Below the pieces are notes generated by a model. That model had not been told where the DNA came from and searched no databases. It was given only the letters and a program-made list of their open reading frames with translations. The translations under genes were made by a program, and so were the position numbers. A DNA stretch of 64,000 nucleotides from Gilliamella sp. ESL0443 (GTDB lineage Bacteria > Pseudomonadota > Gammaproteobacteria > Enterobacterales > Orbaceae), in assembly GCF_019469165.1 (NCBI RefSeq), contig NZ_CP048263.1, forward strand, positions 372,001 through 436,000, in the 5' to 3' direction. Position 1 is the first letter of the stretch, and every line of letters starts with the position of its first letter. Positions 37,714 through 47,497 of the stretch are shown here, piece by piece.

Positions 37714-38850
37714 TCAATGTTGTGCTACTACAATTAATCCTTGCTTAGCGAGATTGGCTAAATAGTTGGCTGCTGGCATTATCATGTCAGTATTAACTAA
37801 AAATTTTGGATGATGTAAAGCATAAGGGCTTTGTGAACCAAGATTGATAAATGCGCCAGGTACATGATGCAAATAGTGGGCAAAATCTTCACCACCAAGT
37901 TGCGGTTGAAAATCAACAACTTCATAACCTTGTTGTTTGGCAATCTTTTGACAAAAATCGACCCACTTAGCAACATTTATGATTGATGGCGGGCCATCAA
38001 ACCATCTCAACTCTGCTTTGGCTCCCATGCTAAGTGCAATATTTTCAACAATGCTTTTTAATTGTTGTTTGACTTTTAACCTTATATCAGGGGTTAGCGT
38101 TCTTACAGTGCCTTCCATCTCAACAATTTCAGGAATGACATTCCATGTGTTCCCTCCTAAGAATTTTGTAATGCTGACAACCACAGCATCAAGCCCACTT
38201 ATTGTACGACTTGATATTGTTTGGATAGCACTAATAATTTGTGAACCAATAACAATTGGATCAATTCCTGACTCAGGTCTTGCCGCATGGGCTCCAACCC
38301 CTTTTATTGTGATTTCAATTCGGTCAACGTTTGCTGAAAAGGGGCCTGCTCGAGAAGCCATTTGGTTAATGGTTAAATTAGGATTATTGTGCATTCCTAA
38401 AATAACATCAACGCCATTAAGCGCACCAATTTCTATGAAATGTAATGCACCACTAAAATTTTCTTCAGCGGGTTGAAAAAGTAATCGAATCGTTCCTTTC
38501 AAATGCTCTTCATTGGCTTTCAATAAGTAAGCTGCTCCCATTAAAACAGAAGTATGCAGATCATGACCGCAAGCATGCATTACTCCTTTTTGGGTTGAAC
38601 GGTATTGGCAATCTGATTGTTCAAAAATGGGTAGGGCGTCAATATCGGCTCTTAAGGCTAAGACTGGTGAGCCTGAACCAATTTCAGCAATAACACCAGT
38701 TTTTGCGCCTAGCTCTAATATGCGAATATTCGCTTTTTCTAAGTAATACCTTAATTTTTTGGTTGTTTCAAACTCCTGATTTGAAAGCTCTGGATTTTGA
38801 TGTAAGTCGAGAAAAAGCTGCTCGATAATAGGTGCAATAGCTTTTGTCAT
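37714..38850 (-). CDS. M20-family (M20D) amidohydrolase
   Basis: A 378-residue metal-dependent amidohydrolase of the aminoacylase/hippurate hydrolase type. The metal ligands are visible in HACGHDLH (Cys and His, about 93-100), the catalytic Glu in PAEEN (about 128) and a distal His in LHHPKF. A lid dimerisation domain lies in the middle (about 175-290, with GVGAHAARPESGIDP). Such enzymes remove acyl groups from amino acids or open indole-acetyl conjugates. Being first in an operon with MetNI and divergent from MetQ, it probably acts on an imported N-acyl amino acid or peptide. The exact substrate is unknown. Confidence 0.85.
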   Translation of the reverse strand: MTKAIAPIIEQLFLDLHQNPELSNQEFETTKKLRYYLEKANIRILELGAKTGVIAEIGSGSPVLALRADIDALPIFEQSDCQYRSTQKGVMHACGHDLHTSVLMGAAYLLKANEEHLKGTIRLLFQPAEENFSGALHFIEIGALNGVDVILGMHNNPNLTINQMASRAGPFSANVDRIEITIKGVGAHAARPESGIDPIVIGSQIISAIQTISSRTISGLDAVVVSITKFLGGNTWNVIPEIVEMEGTVRTLTPDIRLKVKQQLKSIVENIALSMGAKAELRWFDGPPSIINVAKWVDFCQKIAKQQGYEVVDFQPQLGGEDFAHYLHHVPGAFINLGSQSPYALHHPKFLVNTDMIMPAANYLANLAKQGLIVVAQH

Positions 38851-38924
38851 GGTAAGTCCAATTGATAAAAATATTGATATTTTTACAGTAGCACAGCTGA
38901 TATTTTGGATCTAATAATCGTTTT

Positions 38925-38950
38925 TTATAACTTATTCCAAAAAGTTATAA
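38925..38950. promoter_or_regulatory. Dyad between the M20-metNI operon and metQ
   Basis: TTATAACTT (38925-38933) and AAGTTATAA (38942-38950) form a perfect 9-bp inverted repeat with an 8-bp centre. It lies in the 182-bp spacer between the divergent amidohydrolase and metQ genes, about 75 bp from one start and 83 bp from the other, a good place for a shared operator. Confidence 0.4.
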
Positions 38951-39032
38951 GATAGAATTACATGGAATAAATGAATTATTTTTTATGTGTTAGAGTAGTT
39001 TTAAAATTTACACTTCACTGAGGATAGTTCAA

Positions 39033-39881
39033 ATGAAAATGAGGTTCATCAAGCAAAAATTAGTTAATAATGTTGTGGTGTTAGCTTTATTTAGTTCTCT
39101 TTTTTTTATTACAGCATGTGATAACTCATCATCGAAAACCGATAATCAAACTAAAAAAGAGATCAGTATGGGCGTTTCACCAGGACCGTACAATGATCTG
39201 TTTAATGATGCGGTTAAACCAATACTAGAATCAGAAGGCTATAAAGTTAAGTTAGTTAATTTTCCACATTTATTAGAATCAGATGTGGCATTAAGTGAAG
39301 GCAGTATTGATTTAACGGTAGCTCAACATACTGCATATATGGATGTGTTTAATAGTCAACGCAAAGCTCATTTAAAACCAGTGGTGCATGTACCTTCGGT
39401 TCCAGCTGCAATATTTTCGAATAAGTATACGTCGATAAAAAATGTTTTTCCGGGTGCTAAAATTGGTATTCCTCAAGATGCATCAAATGCAGCACGTTCT
39501 TACAACTTGTTGGAAAAAGCTGGTTGGATTAAGTTAAAACCAAATAGTAATCCAATTATTGTCGGCAAAAATGATATTGCCGAAAATATTGCGGGTGTTG
39601 ATATTGTTGAAATGGATTCTGCCAATATTCCAAGAGTTTTAAATGAGTTAGATTTCGCCGTCATTCCAGGCAGTATCGTTTATTCCGCTAATATTGACTC
39701 GAAAAAAGCACTTTTGTCTGAAACAATTATTCCTGATTTAGAAATTATGGTTGTAGTTAATGAAGGGAATGAAAATAGTCAATGGGCAAAAGATATAAAG
39801 CGTATTTACCAATCACAACAATTTAAAGATTACATGCAAACACATAATCAAAATGGTTATTGGGTTATGCCACAAGAATAG
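39033..39881 (+). CDS. metQ: Methionine-type ABC substrate-binding lipoprotein MetQ
   Basis: A 282-residue lipoprotein of the NlpA/MetQ family. The signal peptide ends in a lipobox FITAC (Cys at residue 29); then come ISMGVSPGPYNDLF, DLTVAQHTAYMDVFN, KIGIPQDASNAARSYNLLEKAGWI and the C-terminal QSQQFKDYMQTH. It should capture methionine or a related compound in the periplasm and hand it to MetNI. It is divergent from the M20-metN-metI operon rather than after metI as in E. coli. AGGATAG lies upstream of the first ATG. Confidence 0.92.
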   Translation: MKMRFIKQKLVNNVVVLALFSSLFFITACDNSSSKTDNQTKKEISMGVSPGPYNDLFNDAVKPILESEGYKVKLVNFPHLLESDVALSEGSIDLTVAQHTAYMDVFNSQRKAHLKPVVHVPSVPAAIFSNKYTSIKNVFPGAKIGIPQDASNAARSYNLLEKAGWIKLKPNSNPIIVGKNDIAENIAGVDIVEMDSANIPRVLNELDFAVIPGSIVYSANIDSKKALLSETIIPDLEIMVVVNEGNENSQWAKDIKRIYQSQQFKDYMQTHNQNGYWVMPQE

Positions 39882-39890
39882 TGATCATTT

Positions 39891-39914
39891 AGCCCATTTA
39901 AATGCGGGCTTTTT
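39891..39914 (+). terminator. Terminator of metQ
   Basis: AGCCC ATTTAAATGC GGGCT followed by TTTT, 9 bp after the metQ stop. It almost abuts the 3' end of the convergent rhodanese gene. Confidence 0.75.
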
Positions 39915-40245
39915 AATATTTAGGCATACTGGTATCAACAGTTCTAGCCCAAGCGTCAATGCCACCAGTTAGATTGTAGAGAAAATCACAATCAAATCCA
40001 TTTTCAACCAAGTAACTTGCAACGTTAAGACTCCTTACACCATGATGGCAATAAATAATAACATCAATTTCATCTGGGATTTTATCTAAATAAAGTGGTA
40101 TGAGATTCATAGGAATATGTATTGCTCCTGCTATTGCACAAATTTCTACTTCATTAGGTTCGCGTACATCAAGTAAAAAAAGCGGTACGTTATTATCGAT
40201 CTGTTGTTTTAGTTGTAAAGGTGTTATTTCTTTTATAATTGACAT
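39913..40245 (-). CDS. Single-domain rhodanese-like protein
   Basis: A 110-residue rhodanese. The active-site loop YCHHGVRS (Cys at about 67) and the conserved LDVREPNEV (about 24-33) are both intact, so persulfide chemistry is plausible. The tail FLYNLTGGIDAWA is typical of the family. It resembles the YceA/GlpE/PspE group without being clearly one of them. The 20-bp intergenic repeat (copy 3) lies 26 bp before its start. Confidence 0.85.
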   Translation of the reverse strand: MSIIKEITPLQLKQQIDNNVPLFLLDVREPNEVEICAIAGAIHIPMNLIPLYLDKIPDEIDVIIYCHHGVRSLNVASYLVENGFDCDFLYNLTGGIDAWARTVDTSMPKY

Positions 40246-40271
40246 TATTCAAACTCATTCTATCTAAAAAA

Positions 40272-40291
40272 AGTTGAGGAACGGGGTTTTT
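40272..40291 (-). repeat. 20-bp intergenic repeat, copy 3
   Basis: Identical to the copies at 18929-18948 and 32548-32567. On the minus strand it reads AAAAACCCCGTTCCTCAACT plus six more T, after the pepN terminator and 26 bp before the rhodanese gene. Confidence 0.9.
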
Positions 40292-40315
40292 GAACGCAAT
40301 TTTATGTGTTTTTTA

Positions 40316-40355
40316 TTAAAAATCCCATCTTGCTAACGAGTAACAAGATGGGATT
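40316..40355 (-). terminator. Intrinsic terminator of pepN
   Basis: AATCCCATCTTG / CAAGATGGGATT stem with an 11-base loop. On the minus strand it is followed by UUU AAUA. It sits directly after the pepN stop. Confidence 0.82.
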
Positions 40356-40358
40356 TTA

Positions 40359-42986
40359 TTATGCAGCTAAAGCCTTACTAATTTTTTCGTAAAGATCTTT
40401 AGATAAATTATTCAACTTCAATAAACTTTCTAAAGCGAATCTCATTTTTTTCTGACGATCTTTATTATAACGTTTTAGACGGATAAGTGGATCAATGAGT
40501 CTTGATGCCACTTGTGGATTTTTTTGGTTTAACTCTGTTAATATTTCTACTAAGAAATGATAACCACTACTGTCTTCTGCATGGAAAGCGACAGGATTAT
40601 TATTTACAAAAGCACCAATTAGGCTTCTAATCCGATTTGGATTATTCAGTGAAAATGAGCGGTGATTGAGTAGTTTTTTTACTGTTGATAATACATTTTG
40701 CTCAGGGCTTGTTGCATTCAAGGCTAACCATTTATCCATAACCAAACCATCTTGATGCCATTTATTATCAAAATCGACAAGTAAAGTATGACGGCAATCA
40801 AGCTGTGCTTTTACCGCTGCGGTAAGTGCAGCTAATGAATCTGTCATATTATTCGCTTGTTCATATTGTTTTTTGACTAAGGCATCTACTTGTGGTTTAT
40901 CATTAGCATATGCCAATAATGACAAACAGCAGTTTTTCAGCATACGTTTGCCGATATCTGAATGTTCAATATGATATTGAGCTGTTTGATTATGATGATA
41001 GACCGCTGTTAACTCATCATAAAGTTCATTAGCAAACACACCTAATAAGAATTGGCGTACTTGATAAATAGCAATCGGATCAACAACATCAAACAGATTT
41101 GCTAATTCATTCTCTGAAGGTAATGTTAATATTTGTGCAATAAGTGCAGGCTCAACAGAATCTGATAATAGTATTCCTCTAAAAGCATCCAAAACAAGTT
41201 CAGAGAAAGTCATAGGTAAATTATGTTGATAATTACTGACATTTAAACGGACGTATTTTGCTAATAACATTTGCGCAGCATCGTAACGACTAAAAGCATT
41301 ACTAGCATGTTGCATCAAGAATATAAGATCACCATCTTGGTAATCGTAATTGAGTTTTACCGGTGCTGAAAAATCACGCAATAAAGATATAATTGGTCTT
41401 TCATTAATATTATCAAATACAAATTGTTGTTTTGCTTGTGTTATATTTAATACATGATGTATAGATTTGTTTTGATATTGCAATCCAATCACTTCGCCAT
41501 CATGTTGATAAAGTTCAATATCTAATGGAATATGTAGTGCTTGTTTTTGGCTTTGATCTTGCGTTGCTGGCGTATGTTGCTCAACAGTTAGGGTATATTG
41601 ATGATTTTGTGGATCGTAACTGTCAGTTACTGTTAAAACTGGTGTGCCCGATTGGCTGTACCATAATTTGAATTGTGTTAAGTCAATGCCTGATGCATCT
41701 TGCATAGCTGCAACAAAATCATCACAGGTTGCAGCACTTCCATCATGTCGTTTGAAATAGAGTTTCATCCCTGCTTGAAAGTTTTCTTCACCTAATAATG
41801 TGTGCATCATACGTATAACTTCTGCACCTTTTTCATATACGGTAACAGTATAGAAATTATTCATTTCAATTACTTGTTCAGGGCGAATAGGATGAGACAT
41901 AGGGCTGGCATCTTCAGCAAATTGTACGGTTCGTAGTAGTTTGACATCATTAATACGTTTTACTGATCTAAGTCCTTGGTCAGAAGTAAATTCTTGATCT
42001 CTAAATACAGTTAGCCCTTCTTTTAAACTGAGTTGGAACCAGTCTCGACAAGTAACGCGATTACCAGTCCAATTATGAAAGTATTCATGACCAATTACGG
42101 ATTCAATTCCGATATAATCGTCATCTGTCGCGGTTTCAGGTTTAGCCAAGACATATTTAGAATTGAAAATATTTAGTCCTTTATTTTCCATTGCGCCCAT
42201 ATTGAAGAAATCAACAGCCACAATCATGAAAATATCTAAGTCATATTCTAAATCGAAACGATTTTCATCCCAGCGCATGGCATTTTTTAAACTAGTCATA
42301 GCCCATTGAGAACGCTCTAAATTCCCTTTATCTACATAAATTTCTAGATCAATTTTTCGATTAGAACGGGTTATAAAGTGATCTTTTAATATATCAAAAT
42401 CACCAGCTACTAATGCAAATAAATAGGCTGGTTTAGGAAATGGATCTTGCCATTGAACCCAATGTCTACCGTCGGCTAGTTCGCCTTGTGAAATGCGGTT
42501 TCCATTAGATAATAGAAAAGGATATTGTTTTTTATTGGCAGTAATTCGAGTTGAAAAACGAGCTAATACATCTGGTCTATCAAGGTAGTAAGTGATATGA
42601 CGGAAACCTTCTGCTTCACATTGTGTACAAAGTGCATCACCTGAAACATATAGTCCTTCAAGTGCGGTATTATCAATTGGTTTGATTTCGTTGACGATGG
42701 TTAAAGTAAATTCAGATGGAACATTTTTGATGATTAATCCGGTTTTTGTGATTTGATAATCACTCCAAGGTTGCTCATCAATATTTATTGAAACTAATTT
42801 AAGTTCTTCACCGTCTAAAATTAAATCGTCAGCTTGAGGATTTTTATTAATAACATGACTACGAGCGATAACTGTAGTTGTTTCTGCAGCTAAATCAAAA
42901 TCGAGGTCAATATCAGTAATCGTGAAGTCGGGTGTTTTATAGTCATGACGAAATTTAGCAATTGGTTGGATATCAGTTGTACTCAT
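40359..42986 (-). CDS. pepN: Aminopeptidase N
   Basis: PepN is the main cytoplasmic M1 aminopeptidase. The 875-residue protein has the exopeptidase motif GAMENKGL (about 262-269), the zinc motif HEYFHNWTGNRVTCRDWFQLSLKEG in which the two His and downstream Glu bind zinc (about 298-322), and the C-terminal helical repeat domain. Length is close to E. coli PepN (870). The start MSTTDIQPIAKFRHDY is family-like. It is divergent from pncB, as in E. coli. Confidence 0.96.
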   Translation of the reverse strand: MSTTDIQPIAKFRHDYKTPDFTITDIDLDFDLAAETTTVIARSHVINKNPQADDLILDGEELKLVSINIDEQPWSDYQITKTGLIIKNVPSEFTLTIVNEIKPIDNTALEGLYVSGDALCTQCEAEGFRHITYYLDRPDVLARFSTRITANKKQYPFLLSNGNRISQGELADGRHWVQWQDPFPKPAYLFALVAGDFDILKDHFITRSNRKIDLEIYVDKGNLERSQWAMTSLKNAMRWDENRFDLEYDLDIFMIVAVDFFNMGAMENKGLNIFNSKYVLAKPETATDDDYIGIESVIGHEYFHNWTGNRVTCRDWFQLSLKEGLTVFRDQEFTSDQGLRSVKRINDVKLLRTVQFAEDASPMSHPIRPEQVIEMNNFYTVTVYEKGAEVIRMMHTLLGEENFQAGMKLYFKRHDGSAATCDDFVAAMQDASGIDLTQFKLWYSQSGTPVLTVTDSYDPQNHQYTLTVEQHTPATQDQSQKQALHIPLDIELYQHDGEVIGLQYQNKSIHHVLNITQAKQQFVFDNINERPIISLLRDFSAPVKLNYDYQDGDLIFLMQHASNAFSRYDAAQMLLAKYVRLNVSNYQHNLPMTFSELVLDAFRGILLSDSVEPALIAQILTLPSENELANLFDVVDPIAIYQVRQFLLGVFANELYDELTAVYHHNQTAQYHIEHSDIGKRMLKNCCLSLLAYANDKPQVDALVKKQYEQANNMTDSLAALTAAVKAQLDCRHTLLVDFDNKWHQDGLVMDKWLALNATSPEQNVLSTVKKLLNHRSFSLNNPNRIRSLIGAFVNNNPVAFHAEDSSGYHFLVEILTELNQKNPQVASRLIDPLIRLKRYNKDRQKKMRFALESLLKLNNLSKDLYEKISKALAA

Positions 42987-43212
42987 TTTTCTTTGCCTTC
43001 TAAAGTGATACGCTGATCATGTATTTGAATTCATCAAAATAGGTCTTAATTACTTTCACTTTCATTTATTAATCAGATAAAAGTAAATGAATTATCAATA
43101 TTAATCATTTTGGAATAGATATGGATTAATTTATCAAAATATCTTTATTGGCTATTATAGCGTATTAAAAATAATCTTATTAGATAATTAATCTATATCT
43201 TAATTATTATTC

Positions 43213-43221
43213 TGCTATAAT
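43213..43221 (+). promoter_or_regulatory. Extended -10 promoter of pncB
   Basis: TGCTATAAT, a perfect extended -10, about 40 bp before the pncB ATG. No good -35 is seen. The 273-bp pepN-pncB spacer is otherwise AT-rich with no clear element. Confidence 0.5.
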
Positions 43222-43259
43222 CTCCAGAATTTTCTTGAAAGAACTGATAATAGATAGAC

Positions 43260-44447
43260 ATGTTACCCGCAATAATTACATCAATATTAGATACTGATGC
43301 TTATAAATTGCATATGCAGCAAGCTGTTTTTCATCATTATCCTGATGTGACTGTGAATGCACAGTTCCGGTGTCGTAGTGATGATTTACTAGGTCAGTAT
43401 GCTGATGAAATTGCTCATCAAGTTAAATTAATGGAGTCTCTAGCTCTTACTGAAGATGAGTTCGCCTATTTGTCGCATATTTCTTTTTTTAAAGCAGATT
43501 ATTTAAATTGGCTAAAAAATTGGCATTTTAATAGTCAATTGTTAACGATTAAAAATGAAGATGGTCAGCTAGTTATTCAAATTGAAGGTAAATGGGTTGA
43601 TGTGATTTTGTGGGAAGTACCATTGCTTGCAGTAATTAGTGAGATTGTTCATAAAGATCGTTCTCCTAATATTGGTGTTGATCAAGCACTGGTAAGACTT
43701 AAAGATAAATTAGCAATATTTGATACTAATGATATTGATATATCTGGTTTTAATTTGATGGATTTTGGCACACGAAGACGTTACTCTTTTGCTGTACAAG
43801 AAGCCGTTGTTAGTTATTTGCAAAACCATTTTACCAATTTTAATAGTACTAGTAATTATTTATTGGCATATCGTTTAGGATTGACACCGGTTGGTACTCA
43901 AGCACATGAATGGTTTCAAGCTCATCAGCGTTTAAGTACCAATTTACAAGACTGCCAGAAGACGGCACTACAAGTTTGGTTAGATGAGTATCCACATGAT
44001 TTGGGTGTTGCATTAACTGATTGTATTACGATGGATGCATTTTTACGGGATTTTGATTATTATTTAGCCTCTCATTATCAAGGATTACGCCATGATTCAG
44101 GCGATCCGATAGAGTGGGGCGAAAAAGCGATTCGTCATTATCAGCAATTAGGAATTGATCCTAAAACAAAATTACTGGTTTTTTCTGATAGCCTAAACTT
44201 TGATAAAGCGCTTAAAATCTATCAATACTTCAATAACCGAGTAAAATTATCTTTTGGTATAGGCGGTTTTTTAGCTTGTGACATTCCGTCTACAGAGTTT
44301 AATACCAAGTCCTTGAATATTGTGTTAAAACTCACTGAATGTAATAATCAACCTGTGGCTAAATTATCAGATAGTCCTGGAAAAACGATTTCGAAAGATT
44401 TGGCCTTTATTGACGAATTGAAAAGAACGTTCAAAGTCAATCATTAA
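43260..44447 (+). CDS. pncB: Nicotinate phosphoribosyltransferase
   Basis: PncB makes nicotinate mononucleotide from nicotinate, PRPP and ATP in the NAD salvage pathway. The 395-residue protein has the start [16 protein letters not shown], the phosphorylated-His region [11 protein letters not shown] (about 214-224) and [17 protein letters not shown] and [11 protein letters not shown] in the PRPP-binding half. Length is close to E. coli PncB (400). It is divergent from pepN as in E. coli. Confidence 0.95.
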   Translation: MLPAIITSILDTDAYKLHMQQAVFHHYPDVTVNAQFRCRSDDLLGQYADEIAHQVKLMESLALTEDEFAYLSHISFFKADYLNWLKNWHFNSQLLTIKNEDGQLVIQIEGKWVDVILWEVPLLAVISEIVHKDRSPNIGVDQALVRLKDKLAIFDTNDIDISGFNLMDFGTRRRYSFAVQEAVVSYLQNHFTNFNSTSNYLLAYRLGLTPVGTQAHEWFQAHQRLSTNLQDCQKTALQVWLDEYPHDLGVALTDCITMDAFLRDFDYYLASHYQGLRHDSGDPIEWGEKAIRHYQQLGIDPKTKLLVFSDSLNFDKALKIYQYFNNRVKLSFGIGGFLACDIPSTEFNTKSLNIVLKLTECNNQPVAKLSDSPGKTISKDLAFIDELKRTFKVNH

Positions 44448-44608
44448 TAATAAAAGTAGATTATTAATGCTAAAAATTAAATAAGTAATATATCATTAAC
44501 CGGTATTATTAATCATAAAGAAAATTTTTTATGGTTAGTCATTTTAAATTTATATTGCTTTTAATAATATTAACTATATAGATAATAAAATAGAGATGGA
44601 TAATTAAA

Positions 44609-46012
44609 ATGAATTCAGTTGCTCCTATTGTTGACGTGTTACAAGGCAAAATTGCTGTTGGTAGCACTATTTCTGTTCAGGGCTGGGTACGAACGCGCCG
44701 TGATTCGAAAGCCGGTATTTCATTTCTGGCTGTTTATGATGGCTCATGCTTTGATCCTATTCAAGCTGTTATAGAAAAAGAACTACCAAATTATGAACAG
44801 GATATTTTACGTTTAACTGCTGGCTGTTCAGTAAAAGTAACAGGAAAAGTAGTTGAATCTCCTGGTCAAGGTCAAAAATATGAGTTGCAAGCAACGAATG
44901 TTGAAGTTTATGGTTTTGTTGATGATCCTGAAACTTATCCTATGGCCGCTAAACGTCACTCAATTGAATATCTTCGTGAAGTTGCCCATTTACGAGCTAG
45001 AACCAATATTGTTGGAGCAATCACTCGTGTGCGACATACATTAGCCCAAGCAATTCACCAATTTTTTGATGAACGTGGATTCTTCTGGTTATCAACACCA
45101 ATTATCACTGCATCAGATACTGAAGGTGCGGGGGAAATGTTTCGAGTTTCAACTCTTGATATGTTAAATCTACCTAAAACAGATAATGGTAAAATTGACT
45201 TTGATAAAGACTTTTTTGGTAAAGAAGCCTTTTTAACCGTTTCGGGTCAACTCAATGCAGAAACTTATGCTTGTGCACTTTCTAAAGTTTATACTTTTGG
45301 TCCAACATTTAGAGCTGAAAATTCAAACACTACTCGTCATTTAGCCGAATTTTGGATGATGGAGCCGGAAGTTGCTTTTGCTGATCTTAACGATAATGCC
45401 AAACTAGCCGAAGATATGTTGAAATATGTTTTCAAGACGGTACTAGAGAAACGTGCTGATGATATGCAGTTTTTTGCTCAACATATTGATAAAGAAGCAA
45501 TCAATCGTTTAGAAAACTTTATTAATGCTGATTTTGCTCAAGTTGATTACACCGATGCCATTTCTATTTTACAAAATTGTGATGCAAAATTTGAAAATCC
45601 TGTCAGTTGGGGAATTGATTTAGCCTCAGAACATGAACGGTATTTGGCTGAACAACATTTTAAAGCGCCTGTTGTTGTTAAAAATTATCCTAAGGATATA
45701 AAAGCATTCTATATGCGTATGAATGATGATGGTAAAACTGTTGCAGCAATGGATGTATTAGCGCCAGGAATCGGCGAGATCATTGGTGGTTCGCAACGTG
45801 AAGAACGCTTAGATATGTTAGATAAACGTATGGATGAGTTAGGTCTTAAAAAAGAAGACTACTGGTGGTATCGTGATTTGCGTCGTTATGGAACTGTACC
45901 ACATTCAGGTTTTGGACTTGGTTTTGAACGCTTGATAGTTTATGTCACTGGTGTACAAAATGTTCGTGATGTGATCCCATTTCCAAGAACACCGCGTAAT
46001 GCAAATTTCTAA
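44609..46012 (+). CDS. asnS: Asparaginyl-tRNA synthetase
   Basis: A 467-residue class II aminoacyl-tRNA synthetase, length equal to E. coli AsnS (466). It has an N-terminal OB-fold anticodon domain ([21 protein letters not shown]), motif 2 ([21 protein letters not shown], about 232-252) and motif 3 ([15 protein letters not shown], about 436-450) with the end [12 protein letters not shown] preceding ATG GAT AAT TAA short frame sits in the leader but has no sign of function. The asnS-then-porin order recalls the E. coli asnS-ompF neighbourhood. Confidence 0.97.
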   Translation: MNSVAPIVDVLQGKIAVGSTISVQGWVRTRRDSKAGISFLAVYDGSCFDPIQAVIEKELPNYEQDILRLTAGCSVKVTGKVVESPGQGQKYELQATNVEVYGFVDDPETYPMAAKRHSIEYLREVAHLRARTNIVGAITRVRHTLAQAIHQFFDERGFFWLSTPIITASDTEGAGEMFRVSTLDMLNLPKTDNGKIDFDKDFFGKEAFLTVSGQLNAETYACALSKVYTFGPTFRAENSNTTRHLAEFWMMEPEVAFADLNDNAKLAEDMLKYVFKTVLEKRADDMQFFAQHIDKEAINRLENFINADFAQVDYTDAISILQNCDAKFENPVSWGIDLASEHERYLAEQHFKAPVVVKNYPKDIKAFYMRMNDDGKTVAAMDVLAPGIGEIIGGSQREERLDMLDKRMDELGLKKEDYWWYRDLRRYGTVPHSGFGLGFERLIVYVTGVQNVRDVIPFPRTPRNANF

Positions 46013-46026
46013 AATTTGCTCAAATT

Positions 46027-46051
46027 ATCAACTGACTTTTTGTCAGTTGAT
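46027..46051 (+). terminator. Probable terminator of asnS
   Basis: ATCAACTGAC TTTTT GTCAGTTGAT, a 10-bp perfect stem 14 bp after the asnS stop. The run after it (ATAAAAATT) is poor in U. Confidence 0.6.
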
Positions 46052-46177
46052 ATAAAAATTAATATAAATAAAATACAAAAATTGTATAAAAATTAATCAA
46101 ACGGATGCAATTTTAAGCTTAGACACGAAATTTTAGGAAAAGTTCACTTGATTTTAATAAATTTTTATACATAATTT

Positions 46178-46187
46178 ACAGTACTGT
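46178..46187. promoter_or_regulatory. Palindrome upstream of the first porin
   Basis: ACAGTACTGT is a perfect 10-bp palindrome, extended to 17 bp with one mismatch by TTT and AAA flanks. About 130 bp before the porin start. Protein unknown. Confidence 0.25.
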
Positions 46188-46276
46188 GAAAATTGAGATA
46201 AAAATAATAGTTATAAACATTAGTTAAAAACATTATTTTTGGATGAATAATCATTGTAACAAAATTGACACAACCC

Positions 46277-46292
46277 AAAAGACGTGTCTTTT
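46277..46292. promoter_or_regulatory. Inverted repeat just before the first porin
   Basis: AAAAGAC GT GTCTTTT, a 7-bp inverted repeat around a GT centre, 27 bp before the porin ATG and downstream of TTGACA. It could be an operator or a leader hairpin. Confidence 0.3.
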
Positions 46293-46318
46293 AAGAAAAA
46301 TAACCATGAGGGTAAGAA

Positions 46319-47497
46319 ATGAAACGTAATCTATTAGCAATCGCTATCCCTGCTCTTTTAGTAGCAACAGGTGCAAATGCTTCTATCGAAGTATGGAATA
46401 AAGATGGTAACAAAGTAGACTTTTACGGACGAGTAAAAGCAGCTAACAACATCACTGACCGTGGACAAAAAGATGAAGGAGATGATACTTCAGCTCGTTT
46501 AGGTATGTCTGGTCAAACACAAATCACTGACGGCATCACTGGTTATGGTCGTTGGGAATATGAAGCTAAAGCAGGAAAAAATTCTGACAATGAAGTGCGT
46601 TATGCATTCGCTGGTTTAAACTTTGGTGATTTTGGTTCATTCGATTATGGTCGTAATGACGGTGTGTTAAAAGCAATCACTGCATATACTGACGTATTAC
46701 CACAATTTGGTGGTGATGCAGCAAACAACAAATGGCATGTATTAACTGAACGTACAAAAGCTGTTGCTACTTACCGTAATAATAACTTCTTTGGTTTAAC
46801 TGATGACTTGAGCTTTGCATTACAATATGCTGATAATGGTGATGCAACTAAAGAGTATCGTTTAACAAATAGTCATTTAGATAAGTACAATAAACAATCA
46901 AAAGAAGCTTGGGGTGCAAATGCACAATGGCGTATTTTTGATACTGGTTTAACTCTTGGTGGTGGTTATGCACAAGATGCTGGTAGTGATAATCGTCATA
47001 GCACTTGGGCAACAGGTATCAAATATGACAACTATAACCTATATTTAGGTGCTAACTACTTCCAAAGTAAACACAAAAATGGTGTTGCTACCCATGGTGA
47101 AGTAGCTGGTGATGATGTTTTTGTAAGAAATACTGATTTCAAAGTTAGAGGTTTTGAATTAGTAGCTCAATATGGTATTGATCTTGAGGTTGGTCGTTTA
47201 ACTCCGTCAATTGCTTACGTTCAACACAAAGTTAAATCTTCTGATTATAACAATTTCCACAGATATGGTTATATTTGGAAATACAAAGGATTTAATTCAC
47301 CAGAAGTTAAGTATGTATCTGTAGGTGCAACTTATGATCTAAATAAAAACTTTAGTGCAATTGTTGAATACAAATTTAACTTACTTGATCGTAAAGATAT
47401 CGGTGCAGCAAGTAATACCGAAACTCAACGTGGTAAACATGCGAACAAACCAGGTACTAAAGACGTGTTAGGTGTTGGTTTAATTTACCAATTCTAA
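46319..47497 (+). CDS. Trimeric porin, OmpC/OmpF family, copy A
   Basis: A 392-residue outer-membrane porin. The signal peptide MKRNLLAIAIPALLVATGANA is followed by SIEVWNKDGNKVDFYGRVKA, the usual start of strand 1. The alternating beta-strand pattern, constriction loop 3 with VLPQFGGDAANN, SFALQYADNG and the terminal QF with C-terminal Phe (the BAM and DegS signal) support the family. It admits small hydrophilic solutes. The sequence is clearly a paralogue of copy B downstream. GAGGGTAAGAA precedes the ATG. I could not say OmpC versus OmpF. Confidence 0.93.
   Translation: MKRNLLAIAIPALLVATGANASIEVWNKDGNKVDFYGRVKAANNITDRGQKDEGDDTSARLGMSGQTQITDGITGYGRWEYEAKAGKNSDNEVRYAFAGLNFGDFGSFDYGRNDGVLKAITAYTDVLPQFGGDAANNKWHVLTERTKAVATYRNNNFFGLTDDLSFALQYADNGDATKEYRLTNSHLDKYNKQSKEAWGANAQWRIFDTGLTLGGGYAQDAGSDNRHSTWATGIKYDNYNLYLGANYFQSKHKNGVATHGEVAGDDVFVRNTDFKVRGFELVAQYGIDLEVGRLTPSIAYVQHKVKSSDYNNFHRYGYIWKYKGFNSPEVKYVSVGATYDLNKNFSAIVEYKFNLLDRKDIGAASNTETQRGKHANKPGTKDVLGVGLIYQF

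Larger units (their letters stand above)
46013..46318. other. 306-bp spacer between asnS and the first porin
   Basis: Holds the asnS terminator (46027-46051), a palindrome at 46178-46187 and a second inverted repeat at 46277-46292. The remainder is AT-rich. TTGACA at 46265-46270 is a candidate -35 of the porin promoter, but no clean -10 follows at 17 bp. Confidence 0.5.

Noticed and set aside
37979-38476. 165-codon open frame antisense to the M20 amidohydrolase gene
   Set aside because: It lacks a ribosome binding site and any recognisable domain, and the opposite strand encodes a clearly conserved enzyme; it is a by-product of codon bias.
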